From Janthinobacterium agaricidamnosum (GTDB taxonomy: Bacteria > Pseudomonadota > Gammaproteobacteria > Burkholderiales > Burkholderiaceae_D), in contig NZ_CP033019.1 of the NCBI RefSeq assembly GCF_003667705.1, positions 2,852,001 through 2,916,000 on the forward strand: a stretch of 64,000 nt of DNA. The letters are read 5' to 3'. Positions 9,501 to 17,201 of this stretch are shown here, in pieces. Position 1 is the first letter of the stretch, and each line of letters begins with the position of its first letter. The position numbers and the translations under genes were made by a program. Below the pieces are notes generated by a model. It was not told the origin of the DNA and did no database searches. It worked only from the letters and a program-made list of their open reading frames with translations.

Positions 9501-9595
9501 TTGAACGCATACCACCCGGCGCCGCCCAGCATCAGCGCTGCGAGCAGGACAAACAGGCGTTGCGAGAGGCAGGCCTGGATCAGGCGGGCGAGCAT
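6512..9595 (-). CDS. czcA: Heavy-metal efflux RND permease (CzcA/CusA family)
   Basis: 1027 residues, the normal length for HME-RND pumps of the inner membrane that export divalent or monovalent metal ions using protons. It shows the first helix and following ALPIDAFPDVS-like loop, the two large periplasmic domains, and twelve membrane helices. The proton-relay helix reads AIGMLVDAAVVVVEN (about residues 392-406), closer to the AIG-DAA-EN form of CusA-like and unassigned HME pumps than to the DFG-DGA-VEN form of Co/Zn/Cd pumps; the porter segment (EMIIGVRGDIAVKIFG) is nevertheless CzcA-like. Substrate therefore stays open. Start ATG overlaps the stop of czcB (TGATG). Confidence 0.9.
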   Translation of the reverse strand: MLARLIQACLSQRLFVLLAALMLGGAGWYAFKQLPIDAFPDVSSTQVKIIMKAPGMTPEEVESRIAVPVEVEMLGIPKTKVLRSVTKYGLADVTIDFQDGTDIFWARQQVSERLAGITDSLPSGISGGMAPVTTPLGEMFMFTIEGGGLSLAERRSLLDWVIRPALRTVPGVADVNALGGVVRAFEVVPNPLAMAAGGVTLAQLSEAIRANNRNDGAGRLGEGDEVLLVRSEGSITSLDDLRAVVVTVQNGAPLRVGALAEVRIGSLTRYGVVTQSGKGEAVQGLVLGLAGANAQQVVEGVRKKLGEIQPTLPKGVTLNVFYDRAELVSKAVGAVSSALLEATVIVVVLLVLFLGNMRAALTVALVLPLAALITFILMRGFNMSANLMSLGGLAIAIGMLVDAAVVVVENIVQRLAHDPTAGKLPRLHTIYRAVREVAVPVTSGIVIIITVFLPLLTLQDLEGKFFAPVALAIVFALAGSLLLSLTVIPVLASYLLRDVAHQEPWLPRKLLIWYEPVLAWSMRRQRVVAIGAAVMLLGAGLLYTQVGKTFMPTMDEGDLIVGIEKLPSVSLEQSAALDLKIHQALMQALPEVTGVVARAGSDEIGLDPMGLNQTDTYLLLKPRGEWRMKGKEALMDEIRKVLDQLPGIKYSFTQPIEMRVSEMIIGVRGDIAVKIFGPDLAQLNQFASQVESVLKTIPGNQDVYTVQNDGVQYLRVAVDRLQAGRLGLSVEEIQDALRVQIEGQQAGHAVEGNRRTPIVLRADESIRLSPTDFAAVRITAKDGSSVPLSTVAKLERAEGPVKIDREMGSRYSVVIANVSGRDLVGFVNEAKASVAKTLALPTGYRITWGGQFENQQRAAARLGVVVPVALGLIFIVLFSTFRSVRQALLILSIIPFALVGGIVALWATGEYLSVPASVGFIALLGITVLNGIVLVSYFNQLRAEGMALAELVVQGARRRLRPVMMTASITAFGLIPLLFASGPGSEIQRPLAIVVIGGLITATALTLLLLPILYLRFAVAKQEKFHD

Positions 9596-10710
9596 CAGCT
9601 GCCCCCCTTCTCGCCCAGCCAGGAGCCTTTCAGGGCCACGACACCGGAGACGGCGATTTTCTCACCGGCCTTGAGCATGCCGGACACCCGCACGCGCTGC
9701 CCTGCGCTACTGACGACGGCGACTGGACGCGCTTCAAAACCGTCCTTGGAGTGCACAAATACATAGGCTTGCTTGCCGTCGTGCGCCAGCGCGGCCAGTG
9801 GCACGTCCCAGGCGGCCGTATTGGCGCCCAGTGGCAATTGCACTGTGACCATTTCGCCGGGCCGCAAGCCGCTGGTGCCGGCATCGAGTTCCGCGCGGAT
9901 CGCAACCGTCTGGCTGCCTGGCGCGACGACGGGGCTGATACTGACGATGCGTGCCTTGCTGTTGCGCCCCTCGACCTGCAGGGTACCGCCGACACGCCAG
10001 GCCGCAGATTGCGCTGCGGGCGCCTGGATTTCCAGTGCCAGGCGATCGAGTTGCGTCAGGTGCAGCAAGGCGGTGGCAGGATCGATGCGCTGGCCTGGTT
10101 TGACGTCGATCTGGGTCACGATGCCGGCCTGGGTAGCCGTCAGCGTCACTCCATCCTCCAGCTTGCCGCTGGCAATAATGCGCTCAATTGCCTGCGCCGG
10201 GAGACCGGCCAGGCGCAGCGCAGCTTTCGCCTGGCGCAATGTCGCTTCGCTGTCCTGTAACGCTGTCTGCGCTTCCTGAACGCGGCGCTGGGCGATGATG
10301 CCTTCATCGAACAAGGCGCGTTCGCGCTGCGCAGTCTGGCGGGCCAGGCCGGCCCGGCTCGCAGCTTGCAGCAATTGCAATTGCAAAGGCCCAAGTTCCT
10401 GGCTCACCAGGCGCAGCAATGGTGCACCGCGCTTGACTACCTGGTTCGGCTGCACGTACAACTGCACCGCCAGGCCCGTCACGGGCGAGCTGACAATCTG
10501 TTCACCACTGGCGGGCAACGTGACTTGTGCAGGCAGGTTCAGCACGACCAGCTCGGCATCGCGCTGCAATGCCCGCACTTGAATATCGAGGGCTTTCATC
10601 TGCTGTTCCGTGACAGCAAATTTGGCCGAGCGCTCCGCAGCGGACGACGGAAGGCACCATGCCAGCGCAAGCGCCAGGCACAGTGGCGAGAGTATTTCTC
10701 TTGTTTTCAT
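9595..10710 (-). CDS. czcB: Periplasmic adaptor of the metal RND pump (CzcB-like)
   Basis: 371 residues starting at MKTREILSPLCLALALAW, which has a GGAAAG ribosome-binding site and gives a proper signal peptide ending SSAA; the frame continues open upstream but that extension is not protein-like. The order hairpin, lipoyl and beta-barrel domains of membrane fusion proteins is visible: paired lipoyl halves (SPVTGLAVQLYVQPNQVVKRG and LTATQAGIVTQIDVKPGQ region) flank an alpha-helical hairpin rich in Gln, Arg and Ala. It links the inner-membrane pump to the outer channel. No histidine-rich N-terminal metal-binding stretch is present, unlike classical CzcB. Confidence 0.88.
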   Translation of the reverse strand: MKTREILSPLCLALALAWCLPSSAAERSAKFAVTEQQMKALDIQVRALQRDAELVVLNLPAQVTLPASGEQIVSSPVTGLAVQLYVQPNQVVKRGAPLLRLVSQELGPLQLQLLQAASRAGLARQTAQRERALFDEGIIAQRRVQEAQTALQDSEATLRQAKAALRLAGLPAQAIERIIASGKLEDGVTLTATQAGIVTQIDVKPGQRIDPATALLHLTQLDRLALEIQAPAAQSAAWRVGGTLQVEGRNSKARIVSISPVVAPGSQTVAIRAELDAGTSGLRPGEMVTVQLPLGANTAAWDVPLAALAHDGKQAYVFVHSKDGFEARPVAVVSSAGQRVRVSGMLKAGEKIAVSGVVALKGSWLGEKGGS

Positions 10711-10932
10711 GATTCTTTCCTGAATGAGACAGACAGGGCTACCGGGCAATCGACGCCATGGCCCGCGGGCCAGGCACGCCAACGCTCCCAGGCGCGCCAA
10801 AGTGGCGGCTGTGAAGGAAGGCAGCACAAGGTAAAGATGCAACGAGGACAGAGACGCACGGCGCATCAGGGCGCGCGTCTAATCCGGCAGATGCTGGATG
10901 GGGAGCGCAGGCTCCCGGTCTTGCAGACGGAG

Positions 10933-11328
10933 TTAGGCTGTCAGCGCACCGCTACAAGGCGGGCGGAACGGAGGGTCGTACGATGGGAGCGGCAAGCGCA
11001 GGGTGACGAATTGCGGAGGGACATTGGCGTCCGCAGCCAGCATGGAAAAACCACCAAAGGCGGTATCCGGGAAAAACTGCAGGTGGTCGACGGCGTGCAA
11101 GGCCTGGTGTCCGGACTTGCCGGGCACCTCATTGTTGCGATCATCATGATCGCCGTCGTCGCTGTGGCCCAGGTGGGCATGCTCATGTTCACCTGCATCC
11201 TGGTCGAGCTGGCCGATATGCTCCATCTCATGCGCCAGGCGAACGCTGCTCCCCGTCCATGCGCCGCTGTTCGTCATGAACATGACGAACAGAAAAAAAG
11301 CGAGGTAATGGGAGAGTGACTTGCGCAT
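10933..11328 (-). CDS. czcI: CzcI-like small exported His-rich protein
   Basis: 131 residues with an N-terminal hydrophobic segment (HYLAFFLFVMFMTNSGAW) and then a histidine/aspartate-rich stretch (HEHAHLGHSDDGDHDD) that would bind metal in the periplasm, followed by a conserved-looking HALHAVDHLQFFPDTAFGG motif. This layout matches CzcI/CusI-type proteins encoded at the head of czc operons, thought to modulate induction. It is the first gene of the minus-strand czc operon, 222 nt ahead of czcB, and is divergent from chrB, so both promoters share the 140-nt gap at 11329-11471. Family assignment is by layout rather than by a diagnostic motif. Confidence 0.7.
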   Translation of the reverse strand: MRKSLSHYLAFFLFVMFMTNSGAWTGSSVRLAHEMEHIGQLDQDAGEHEHAHLGHSDDGDHDDRNNEVPGKSGHQALHAVDHLQFFPDTAFGGFSMLAADANVPPQFVTLRLPLPSYDPPFRPPCSGALTA

Positions 11329-11432
11329 GCCCGGAATGTATCACGCCAGCCTAGACTTGGCGAGTGCTACTTGTGAGGGTAGGAAAAGCGCGCCAACAGA
11401 TTCAAAATCACGATTGAGTAATTTACTCTACA

Positions 11433-11468
11433 TATCTTGTAAAGATAACTACAGCATTGTATGCTGTA
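11433..11468. promoter_or_regulatory. Two tandem perfect inverted repeats upstream of chrB (operator candidates)
   Basis: TATCTT-GTA-AAGATA occupies 11433-11447 and TACAGCAT-TGT-ATGCTGTA occupies 11450-11468; both are perfect dyads with a 3-nt centre, and the second ends 3 nt before the chrB ATG at 11472. A repressor bound here would block chrBA transcription or initiation; ChrB-family proteins are known chromate-responsive regulators of chr operons, so ChrB itself is the obvious candidate. Confidence 0.6.
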
Positions 11469-11471
11469 TCC

Positions 11472-12449
11472 ATGAAAACTATTCCACCAAATTGGCTGCT
11501 GCTCGTCGTGAGCCTGCCGACCGATAGCGCGACAGCCAGGATGCGTATCTGGCGTGCCCTGAAAAGCCTGGGGTGCGGCGCCTTGCGCGACGGTGCCTAC
11601 CTGCTGCCCGACCGCGCCGACCAACAGCAACAGCTGAGCGACCTCGCGGCGGAAACCCTGCGTGAAGGCGGCAGCGCCTGGCTATTGACGGTCCAGGCCC
11701 AGTCCACGGCCGACAACGAAGCGTATTGCAGCCTGTTCGACCGCAGCGCCGAAATGGCCGAGTTTGTCGAGGGCCTGACGCGCGTGCGCCGCACGCTGGA
11801 TGGACTGGCGCCGGCGGACATCAACCGTGCCCTACGCAAGCTGCGGCGCGAATTCGATGCCCTGTGCGCCACCGACTATTTCCCCTCACAGGCCAGCGCC
11901 GCTGCCCAGGCAGCCTGGATGGACTTTATCCATGTAGCCGAAGCCCTGCTGTCGCCCGGCGAACCGCAGGCCAGCAATGCGCCTATCGTGCAACTCGATG
12001 CCGCAGCCTTCCAGGGACGCCTTTGGGCAACTCGCCGCCACCTGTGGGTGGACCGGGTAGCCAGTGCATGGCTGATCCAGCGTTTTATCGATCAGCAAGC
12101 CCGCTTTGCCTGGGTGGACACGCCAGCCGACTGCCCTCCCGAGGCACTGGGATTTGATTTCGACCAGGCCCGCTTTACCCACGTGGGCGACAGTGTGACA
12201 TTTGAAGTGCTGGTGGCCAGTTTTGGAATGGGCCACGATACAGGCCTGCTGCGTCTCGGCGCCATGGTGCATGCGCTCGACGTGGGCGGCACCTTTGTGC
12301 CGGAAGCGAGCGGTTTCGAAGCCATGCTCAGCGGTGCCCGCCAACGCGCCAGGGACGACGATCAGTTGCTGCAAGAGATCAGCCTGGTACTCGACGCCCT
12401 GTACCAGCATTTTTCCAGTGAATTGAAGGTTGTGCCATCGCTGGCATAA
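11472..12449 (+). CDS. chrB: Chromate resistance protein/regulator ChrB
   Basis: 325 residues. The start region MKTIPPNWLLLVVSLPTDSA, with WRALKSLGCGALRDGAYLLP close behind, is the typical ChrB N-terminal domain; the C-terminal half begins LWATRRHLWVDRVASAWLIQRFID and carries the CHR-associated domain with HVGDSVTFEVLVASFG. ChrB acts in the cytoplasm and senses chromate to control chrA in characterised systems. A TTG-started extension of five codons exists but the ATG at 11472 is preferred. The gene is followed after 9 nt by chrA. Neither gene is disturbed. Confidence 0.9.
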   Translation: MKTIPPNWLLLVVSLPTDSATARMRIWRALKSLGCGALRDGAYLLPDRADQQQQLSDLAAETLREGGSAWLLTVQAQSTADNEAYCSLFDRSAEMAEFVEGLTRVRRTLDGLAPADINRALRKLRREFDALCATDYFPSQASAAAQAAWMDFIHVAEALLSPGEPQASNAPIVQLDAAAFQGRLWATRRHLWVDRVASAWLIQRFIDQQARFAWVDTPADCPPEALGFDFDQARFTHVGDSVTFEVLVASFGMGHDTGLLRLGAMVHALDVGGTFVPEASGFEAMLSGARQRARDDDQLLQEISLVLDALYQHFSSELKVVPSLA

Positions 12450-12458
12450 GGATTCCCC

Positions 12459-13643
12459 ATGAAGACAATAGACGCCCAGCCAGCCCGTGCCAGCTACACG
12501 CTATGGCAGATGATCGCGTACATGCTGCGACTGGGCAGCCTGGGATTCGGTGGCCCGATTGCGCTGGTCGGCTATATGCACCGCGACCTGGTCGAACAGC
12601 GCGGATGGATCACGGAGGCCGACTACAAGGAAGGCCTGGCGCTGGCGCAGCTCGCGCCGGGTCCGCTCGCCGCGCAGCTGGGCATCTACATGGGTTACGT
12701 CCATTACCGCTTGCTCGGCGCCACCTTGGCTGGCCTGGCGTTCGTGCTGCCGTCGTTTTTCATGGTCGTCGCGCTGGGCTGGGCGTACATGCGCTTTGGC
12801 GGCCTATCCTGGATGCAGGCCGTGTTTTATGGTGTGGGTGCGGCGGTGATCGGTATCATTGCCATCAGCGCCAGGAAGCTGACGATTAAGAGCATTGGCA
12901 AGGATAAATTGCTGTGGGCCATCTACCTGCTGCTCGCCGGCGTGACCATCGTCACTGAATCCGAGGTGGCTTGGCTATTTATCGCGGCCGGCGTACTAGT
13001 GTGGCTGGTGCGCGCCCCGCCAAAGGGCCTCGTGAAAGGCGGTGGATTGCAGGCGATCGGCATGGCGCAGCTGCCAACGGCGCCTGGCATTTGGGGCGTG
13101 GTGGACGTGTCGCAGTTGACGCAAATCGGCATCTTCTTTGCCGAAGCGGGCGCCTTTGTGTTCGGTTCAGGCCTGGCCATCGTGCCGTTCTTGTATGGTG
13201 GCGTCGTCACCGAGCACCATTGGCTGACCGACAGGCAATTTGTGGACGCCGTCGCCGTTGCCATGATCACGCCGGGACCCGTCGTCATCACCGTCGGCTT
13301 TATAGGCTACCTGATCGCCGGTTTCCCGGGCGCCGCCGTGGCGGCCCTGGCCACCTTCATTCCCTGCTACCTATTTACCGTGATTCCGGCACCGTACTTT
13401 AAAAAATACGGCAAGCTGCCGGGCGTGCTGGCCTTCGTCGACGGCATCACTGCCGCAGCCATCGGCGCCATCACCGGCTCGGTGATCGTCATCGCCAGGC
13501 GCTCGATCATGGACATCCCGACGGCCTTGATCGCCGTGGCCGCCGTGGTACTGTTGTGGAAGTTTAAAAAGTTGCCGGAGCCCGTCGTCGTGGCCACCGC
13601 TGCAGTGGCAGGTTTGCTGATTTATCCACTGCTGCATCACTAA
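12459..13643 (+). CDS. chrA: Chromate transporter ChrA
   Basis: 394 residues, the length of the bidomain (long-chain) CHR family. Two inverted CHR repeats are visible: LGSLGFGGPIALVGYMHRDLVEQ plus LAQLAPGPLAAQLGIYMGY in the first, and FAEAGAFVFGSGLAIVPFLYGG plus DAVAVAMITPGPVVITVGFIGY in the second, each with the FGxG and PGP signatures. It exports chromate from the cytoplasm, driven by the proton motive force. It follows chrB by 9 nt with a GGATTCCCC-ATG start context, so the pair is one operon. In frame, complete and with the same base use as chrB. Confidence 0.92.
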   Translation: MKTIDAQPARASYTLWQMIAYMLRLGSLGFGGPIALVGYMHRDLVEQRGWITEADYKEGLALAQLAPGPLAAQLGIYMGYVHYRLLGATLAGLAFVLPSFFMVVALGWAYMRFGGLSWMQAVFYGVGAAVIGIIAISARKLTIKSIGKDKLLWAIYLLLAGVTIVTESEVAWLFIAAGVLVWLVRAPPKGLVKGGGLQAIGMAQLPTAPGIWGVVDVSQLTQIGIFFAEAGAFVFGSGLAIVPFLYGGVVTEHHWLTDRQFVDAVAVAMITPGPVVITVGFIGYLIAGFPGAAVAALATFIPCYLFTVIPAPYFKKYGKLPGVLAFVDGITAAAIGAITGSVIVIARRSIMDIPTALIAVAAVVLLWKFKKLPEPVVVATAAVAGLLIYPLLHH

Positions 13644-13724
13644 CCGAATGAAACGGAAGGCTAGGCGTAGCCGCCTATCTTGCCATCGCGTTCGAGAACG
13701 TACCACGGTGACTGCGCGCCGACA

Positions 13725-13902
13725 GAGGCACGGTGTAACCCAGGGCCAAGGAGATGGCCGGGTTGACGGAACTGGCCACCAGGCCCTTCAAGGCGGAAAT
13801 TTGCGAGGCATCGCTGGCCGGCGCCTTGCACGTCAGGTTGCTGTCAATGCCCCAGCACAGGCAGGCGCCGACAATGTCGATCGCGCCCCATGGCACGCCA
13901 AG
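13725..13902 (-). pseudogene. Fragment of a second DMT/EamA transporter gene
   Basis: About 57 codons match the full carrier at 1944-3032 (residues about 164-220): PWGAIDIVGACLCWGID against PWGAIAIVGACLCWGID, then ALKGLVASSVN against ALKGLVAGSVN. By eye the DNA is near 88 percent identical over 160 nt, so it is a related gene rather than a fresh copy. Both ends of the gene are missing and homology stops abruptly at 13902, exactly where the stop codon of the next open frame begins. It is same-strand as the intact copy and lies just past chrA, bracketing the czc-chr block. Confidence 0.75.
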
Positions 13903-14355
13903 CTAAGCAGGGAATATCCGTTGAAATGACTGGCAATCTTCGACGAGCGAAACATTGTCAGGCGCTCCTAGACCTAGCCCATCTACTACTTTCCCATCGG
14001 GCGTAACGTAGAGGGGAAAATCATTATTTTCGTCGCCATCTTTCCTAAAAAAAACTTCTCTTATCGGTACAAAGCTCCATTTGACGTGTGCCCCATCGTG
14101 GACAGGAATAAGTAGGAAGATATCCAGCAGCTTTCGCTTTTCGTCTATGTTCACATGCTTGCAAAACGACAGCGCATCGTTATGTCTCCAGAACATTGAG
14201 GTCTGTGGCAACCAGCCATCTTCATGCCTAATTGCGTAACTCATGACAACGTAAATCACCCCTACGTGAAGTGTGACCGCTCTCCATGTTGACACGCCAG
14301 GTCCGGTCGCAAAAGGGAATCTAGGGAGCTCATGCTCCTGCTGTGTAGTTAGCAT
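13903..14355 (-). CDS. Hypothetical protein of 150 residues
   Basis: No family recognised. The product is soluble-looking and acidic to neutral, with several aromatic segments (VIYVVMSYAIRHEDGWLP, HVKWSFVPIREVFFRKDGDE). Codon use is less GC-rich than the chr genes, in line with the AT-richer stretch that begins here. The stop codon is created precisely at the junction with the DMT gene fragment, so the natural C-terminus may have been lost. It is divergent from the XRE regulator gene with 90 nt between starts and could be a target of that regulator. Confidence 0.5.
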   Translation of the reverse strand: MLTTQQEHELPRFPFATGPGVSTWRAVTLHVGVIYVVMSYAIRHEDGWLPQTSMFWRHNDALSFCKHVNIDEKRKLLDIFLLIPVHDGAHVKWSFVPIREVFFRKDGDENNDFPLYVTPDGKVVDGLGLGAPDNVSLVEDCQSFQRIFPA

Positions 14356-14379
14356 TTCAGTTTTTCACCAACAAATGAA

Positions 14380-14404
14380 CACTATAGATTGTAGTCCTAA
14401 AGTG
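14380..14404. promoter_or_regulatory. Imperfect inverted repeat between divergent genes
   Basis: CACTATAG and CTAAAGTG, separated by 9 nt, pair at 7 of 8 positions, and an inner ACTA/TAGT dyad overlaps them. The site lies between a hypothetical gene (start 14355, minus) and the XRE regulator (start 14446, plus), a usual place for an XRE-family autoregulatory operator. Support is positional only. Confidence 0.35.
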
Positions 14405-14445
14405 CGCGGCGTGAGTACATCGTGTATTTTGCACTGGACCAATGT

Positions 14446-14757
14446 ATGGGTTTACTTGAACGCTTCGGCGCGGGCCTACAGAAGGCACGGAAGAGCCGCG
14501 GACTTACCCAGGAGGACTTTTCGATTGTATCCAGTCGAACTTACCTTAGTAGCTTGGAGCGAGGACTGAAGGCGCCAACTATTTCGAAGATTGATGAAAT
14601 CTCATCGGTGCTGGAAGTGCACCCTCTATCGCTACTCGCACTCGCGTATTTGCCAGAAACAGACGAGCAGCGCAAAGAACTATGGGAGCGAGTCCATGCA
14701 GAAATACAGTCGTTTGACCGCATTTTTCCCGACAAGCGTGGCGCTGACGAAACTTAA
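14446..14757 (+). CDS. XRE-family helix-turn-helix regulator
   Basis: 103 residues from the ATG at 14446 (a GTG 24 nt upstream is in frame). Residues 2-65 form a classical Cro/C1 HTH: FGAGLQKARKSRGLTQEDFS, then SRTYLSSLERGLKAPTISKI with the recognition helix, then VLEVHPLSLLALAYL. The C-terminal 35 residues are helical and charged. Small stand-alone XRE proteins act as autorepressors or as antitoxin/controller proteins of restriction and toxin modules. It converges on the Fic gene (40 nt between stops), so it is not arranged like a classical antitoxin operon, though a link is possible. Confidence 0.85.
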   Translation: MGLLERFGAGLQKARKSRGLTQEDFSIVSSRTYLSSLERGLKAPTISKIDEISSVLEVHPLSLLALAYLPETDEQRKELWERVHAEIQSFDRIFPDKRGADET

Positions 14758-14797
14758 TTGGCGCCACTACGGCGAAAAATACCTTGTTTCACACAGA

Positions 14798-16360
14798 TCA
14801 AGAACGCTTCATGTCGACAACAAAAGTAGCATCCGCTGCTTCAGGCTGAAAGACGTTCCTTACCGCCGCGACGACCGCCGCGGCTAACGAGGTAGCAGCG
14901 AGCTGAGGAAACTTTTTAATTAGGTCGTTTGACACTGTCCAGCCATTGTCACGCACTGACCGGATGATTTGATCTATATCAGAGTTCGGTCCCTCCAGCG
15001 ACCCTTTGACGGCATGCCGTGCACGTTCAATGTCACGCTGATAACTAGCTTCGTTGCTCATTTCTACTTCGATGGTGGACCTGATGATATTTCCGAGAAA
15101 CTCGGTCTGGTGTGTCAGGTCCGGGTAACGCCAGGTCGGCAGAGCATCGTCGTAAGCATCAAAATGGAAATTGGAGCGAGCGCCATCTGGACAAGTGTAT
15201 TCGTTACCGAAATGAAAGTCCTCTTGGTACATGCTTACCAAGGGCCGCGACAAGGTTTCCAGTGCGCGACTATACCCTAAGCGCTGCTGCGCCTTGTTAG
15301 TGATAGTTGCTGAGATCGGCAGGATGAAGGGGGCCGGTATAGCACCGTCTCTGCGCAGCACGTCATTGACCAAAAATCGAGAGATGCGGCCGTTTCCATC
15401 GCTCATCGGGTGAATATAAACGAAGCCGAACGATGCGATCGATGCGCGCAATAACGATGATGTACCTGTAGTCTTGGCCAAGCACCGCTGGAGACCTACG
15501 AGCAATTCCGTCGTTCGCTCCCATGGCGGTGCGATGTACTCGACGATATTCTCAACGCCGTGCGTATATCCGATGACGGCTGGTGATTGGCGTACGCCAT
15601 AGCGCGTAGCAATGCCGAGGATTTCACCTTGAATCTCGCTAAGTGCTTGTAGCGCGAGAGAATCACCATTTTGACCGCATCGGTGCTCCATGAGTGCAGC
15701 GAAGCGCTTCACTCGATCGACCTGTTTTTCCTCCTTCTCAATTGCAAAAGAGGCACGACTCTCTTTGATAGAAAGCCATACGGCACTACGCACCAAGATA
15801 TCGGCACCAAACTGGATCTCGAGGGATTCAAGCGCTGCGGCGCAATTGAAGTGCTCTAGAGCACGAACAGCGTCAGTTCGCCGGATCGTTGGGCAGAAGT
15901 CACGGGTTCCAGGAAGATTGTCTCTAACACGCCAGCGCTGGGTGTTGGAAGCGCGGGATGCTACGACAAATTCGATGGGATTTAGGGCGTCGACGTAATT
16001 TCCGGATGGGGTATCTTGCACGTCGAGACGGCGGCCTGTGAGCCATTCAAACAGAAAGCCTGCGCGCCGGGCGTACGCGCCAGTAGGTTCGCTACGAATC
16101 CAGTCCTCCAGTACCGTCTTGTCGATTACCGAGAAGAGTCTCGCCAGAAACTCTAGATTGACGAGCTCATGCTTCAGCGCAAAAGATAGATGACTGGCTG
16201 TTGTTGGATCCGGCCGAACAGTCCTGCTATATGTTTCTTTCCTGATTGAACTGATCACCGTTCGACGCAACTTGCCTACTTGACTTTCTACCGCGAGAGG
16301 CTGTACCTCCCGGATATTCAGCTGTTTAGCCAGCCACTTAAAACCTATGTAATCTGTCAT
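14798..16360 (-). CDS. Large Fic-domain protein (probable AMP-transferase)
   Basis: 520 residues. The Fic catalytic motif is present as HPMSDGNGR (His317, with the DGNGR loop) in the standard HxFx(D/N)GNGR frame, so nucleotide transfer, usually AMPylation of a protein hydroxyl, is expected. An N-terminal helical region carries the inhibitory-helix look-alike SFAIEKE (about 204-210); relatives normally have SxxxEG, so Lys replaces the Gly after the Glu. The C-terminal third (about 385-520) is helical with a wHTH-like end, perhaps DNA-binding or target-selecting. Fic proteins of this size are often encoded in islands. Targets cannot be predicted. No antitoxin FicT/PhD partner is adjacent. Confidence 0.88.
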   Translation of the reverse strand: MTDYIGFKWLAKQLNIREVQPLAVESQVGKLRRTVISSIRKETYSRTVRPDPTTASHLSFALKHELVNLEFLARLFSVIDKTVLEDWIRSEPTGAYARRAGFLFEWLTGRRLDVQDTPSGNYVDALNPIEFVVASRASNTQRWRVRDNLPGTRDFCPTIRRTDAVRALEHFNCAAALESLEIQFGADILVRSAVWLSIKESRASFAIEKEEKQVDRVKRFAALMEHRCGQNGDSLALQALSEIQGEILGIATRYGVRQSPAVIGYTHGVENIVEYIAPPWERTTELLVGLQRCLAKTTGTSSLLRASIASFGFVYIHPMSDGNGRISRFLVNDVLRRDGAIPAPFILPISATITNKAQQRLGYSRALETLSRPLVSMYQEDFHFGNEYTCPDGARSNFHFDAYDDALPTWRYPDLTHQTEFLGNIIRSTIEVEMSNEASYQRDIERARHAVKGSLEGPNSDIDQIIRSVRDNGWTVSNDLIKKFPQLAATSLAAAVVAAVRNVFQPEAADATFVVDMKRS

Positions 16361-16481
16361 TTTTCAGTTAAACCGCTCACTTTTTATATAAAAAATAGTG
16401 TCACGCAAAAAATATGATTATTAAATTGCATCCTTACAAACACTTCGATGCCTAAAATGCAAATTATCTGAACATCTCAAC

Positions 16482-16736
16482 CTATCTCAAGACTTTTCGA
16501 ACGATCTCATCAGGCTGTTCAAGATGGTGTAGACGTTGAAACACTGCCACCTTATGGCCGGACATTGGCGCATGTTCAGCGTCCTCATGCCAGTCGGTCA
16601 TCCAAACTTCTGACGATGCCACATTATTCGCCCAAAGAAGGTCAGCCAAGCGAACGGCATCAGTGTCCGATAGGCGAAGACCATCCTCGCGTACAGCAAT
16701 CAGCAAACCATCAGCAAAATAAATTTTGGTTCTCAT
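16482..16736 (-). CDS. Hypothetical protein of 84 residues
   Basis: Starts MRTKIYFADGLLIAVREDG and has a compact alpha/beta-looking sequence with DAVRLADLLWANN and a Trp/Asp/His-rich middle (WMTDWHEDAEHAP). I recognise no family. It lies 121 nt before the Fic gene start region on the same strand, in the AT-rich part of the island, and could be expressed with it. Coding potential is supported by length, an ATG and balanced composition rather than by homology. Confidence 0.5.
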   Translation of the reverse strand: MRTKIYFADGLLIAVREDGLRLSDTDAVRLADLLWANNVASSEVWMTDWHEDAEHAPMSGHKVAVFQRLHHLEQPDEIVRKVLR

Positions 16737-17201
16737 AAAAATCCGTTGGGAAAATACTCAATGATAGTTAGCTATTGTTTTGCCATCAGACAGATAGATG
16801 TATTTTAGACAATAATATGCACTCATAAATTTGCTTACCGTGCCGTGTGCACATCGTGAATTGCACAGATAAGTGAGCATTTCCCGTAGCGCTTGTGCTT
16901 CGATCTCTCTTTCGCCATCTTACCCTAATGAAGCGCTAGGTTCTTCAACTGCGACTCCATTTTCTCAACCTGGTAGCATTGACTTTTAGACTTAGGATCT
17001 ACTGTACACACAATAGTTTAACAATCTACAGCTTGAACTGCTCGATTTTTGACTGCGCGTATTTCATTTGTTTGCGCAATTCTTCAAGAATCTCTTTCTA
17101 GGCATATACGAAAATATGCAAGGTACTGCTCTATACGCCGACATAATAATTTTATTAAAAATACCAATTGTAGTGACAAGCCGTTACTTCGTATAGCTTC
17201 C
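16737..17201. other. AT-rich gap with no gene recognised
   Basis: About 465 nt after tniQ on the island. It contains scattered short words such as AATATGCA and ATATGCAA that weakly resemble the repeat next to tniA, but no copy with more than about half the positions matching. No plausible open frame with a ribosome-binding site was found. If the transposon were limited to the tni genes its left end should be here; I cannot place it. Confidence 0.35.

Noticed and set aside
13648-13929. Plus-strand frame over the EamA fragment
   Set aside because: It is the antisense shadow of the decayed transporter fragment.
14815-14822. TGTCGACA as left transposon end matching TGTCGACA at 21827-21834
   Set aside because: The word is within the Fic coding end, flanking bases do not match the right side and no target duplication is seen; the same word also occurs at 24572 inside the ATPase gene.
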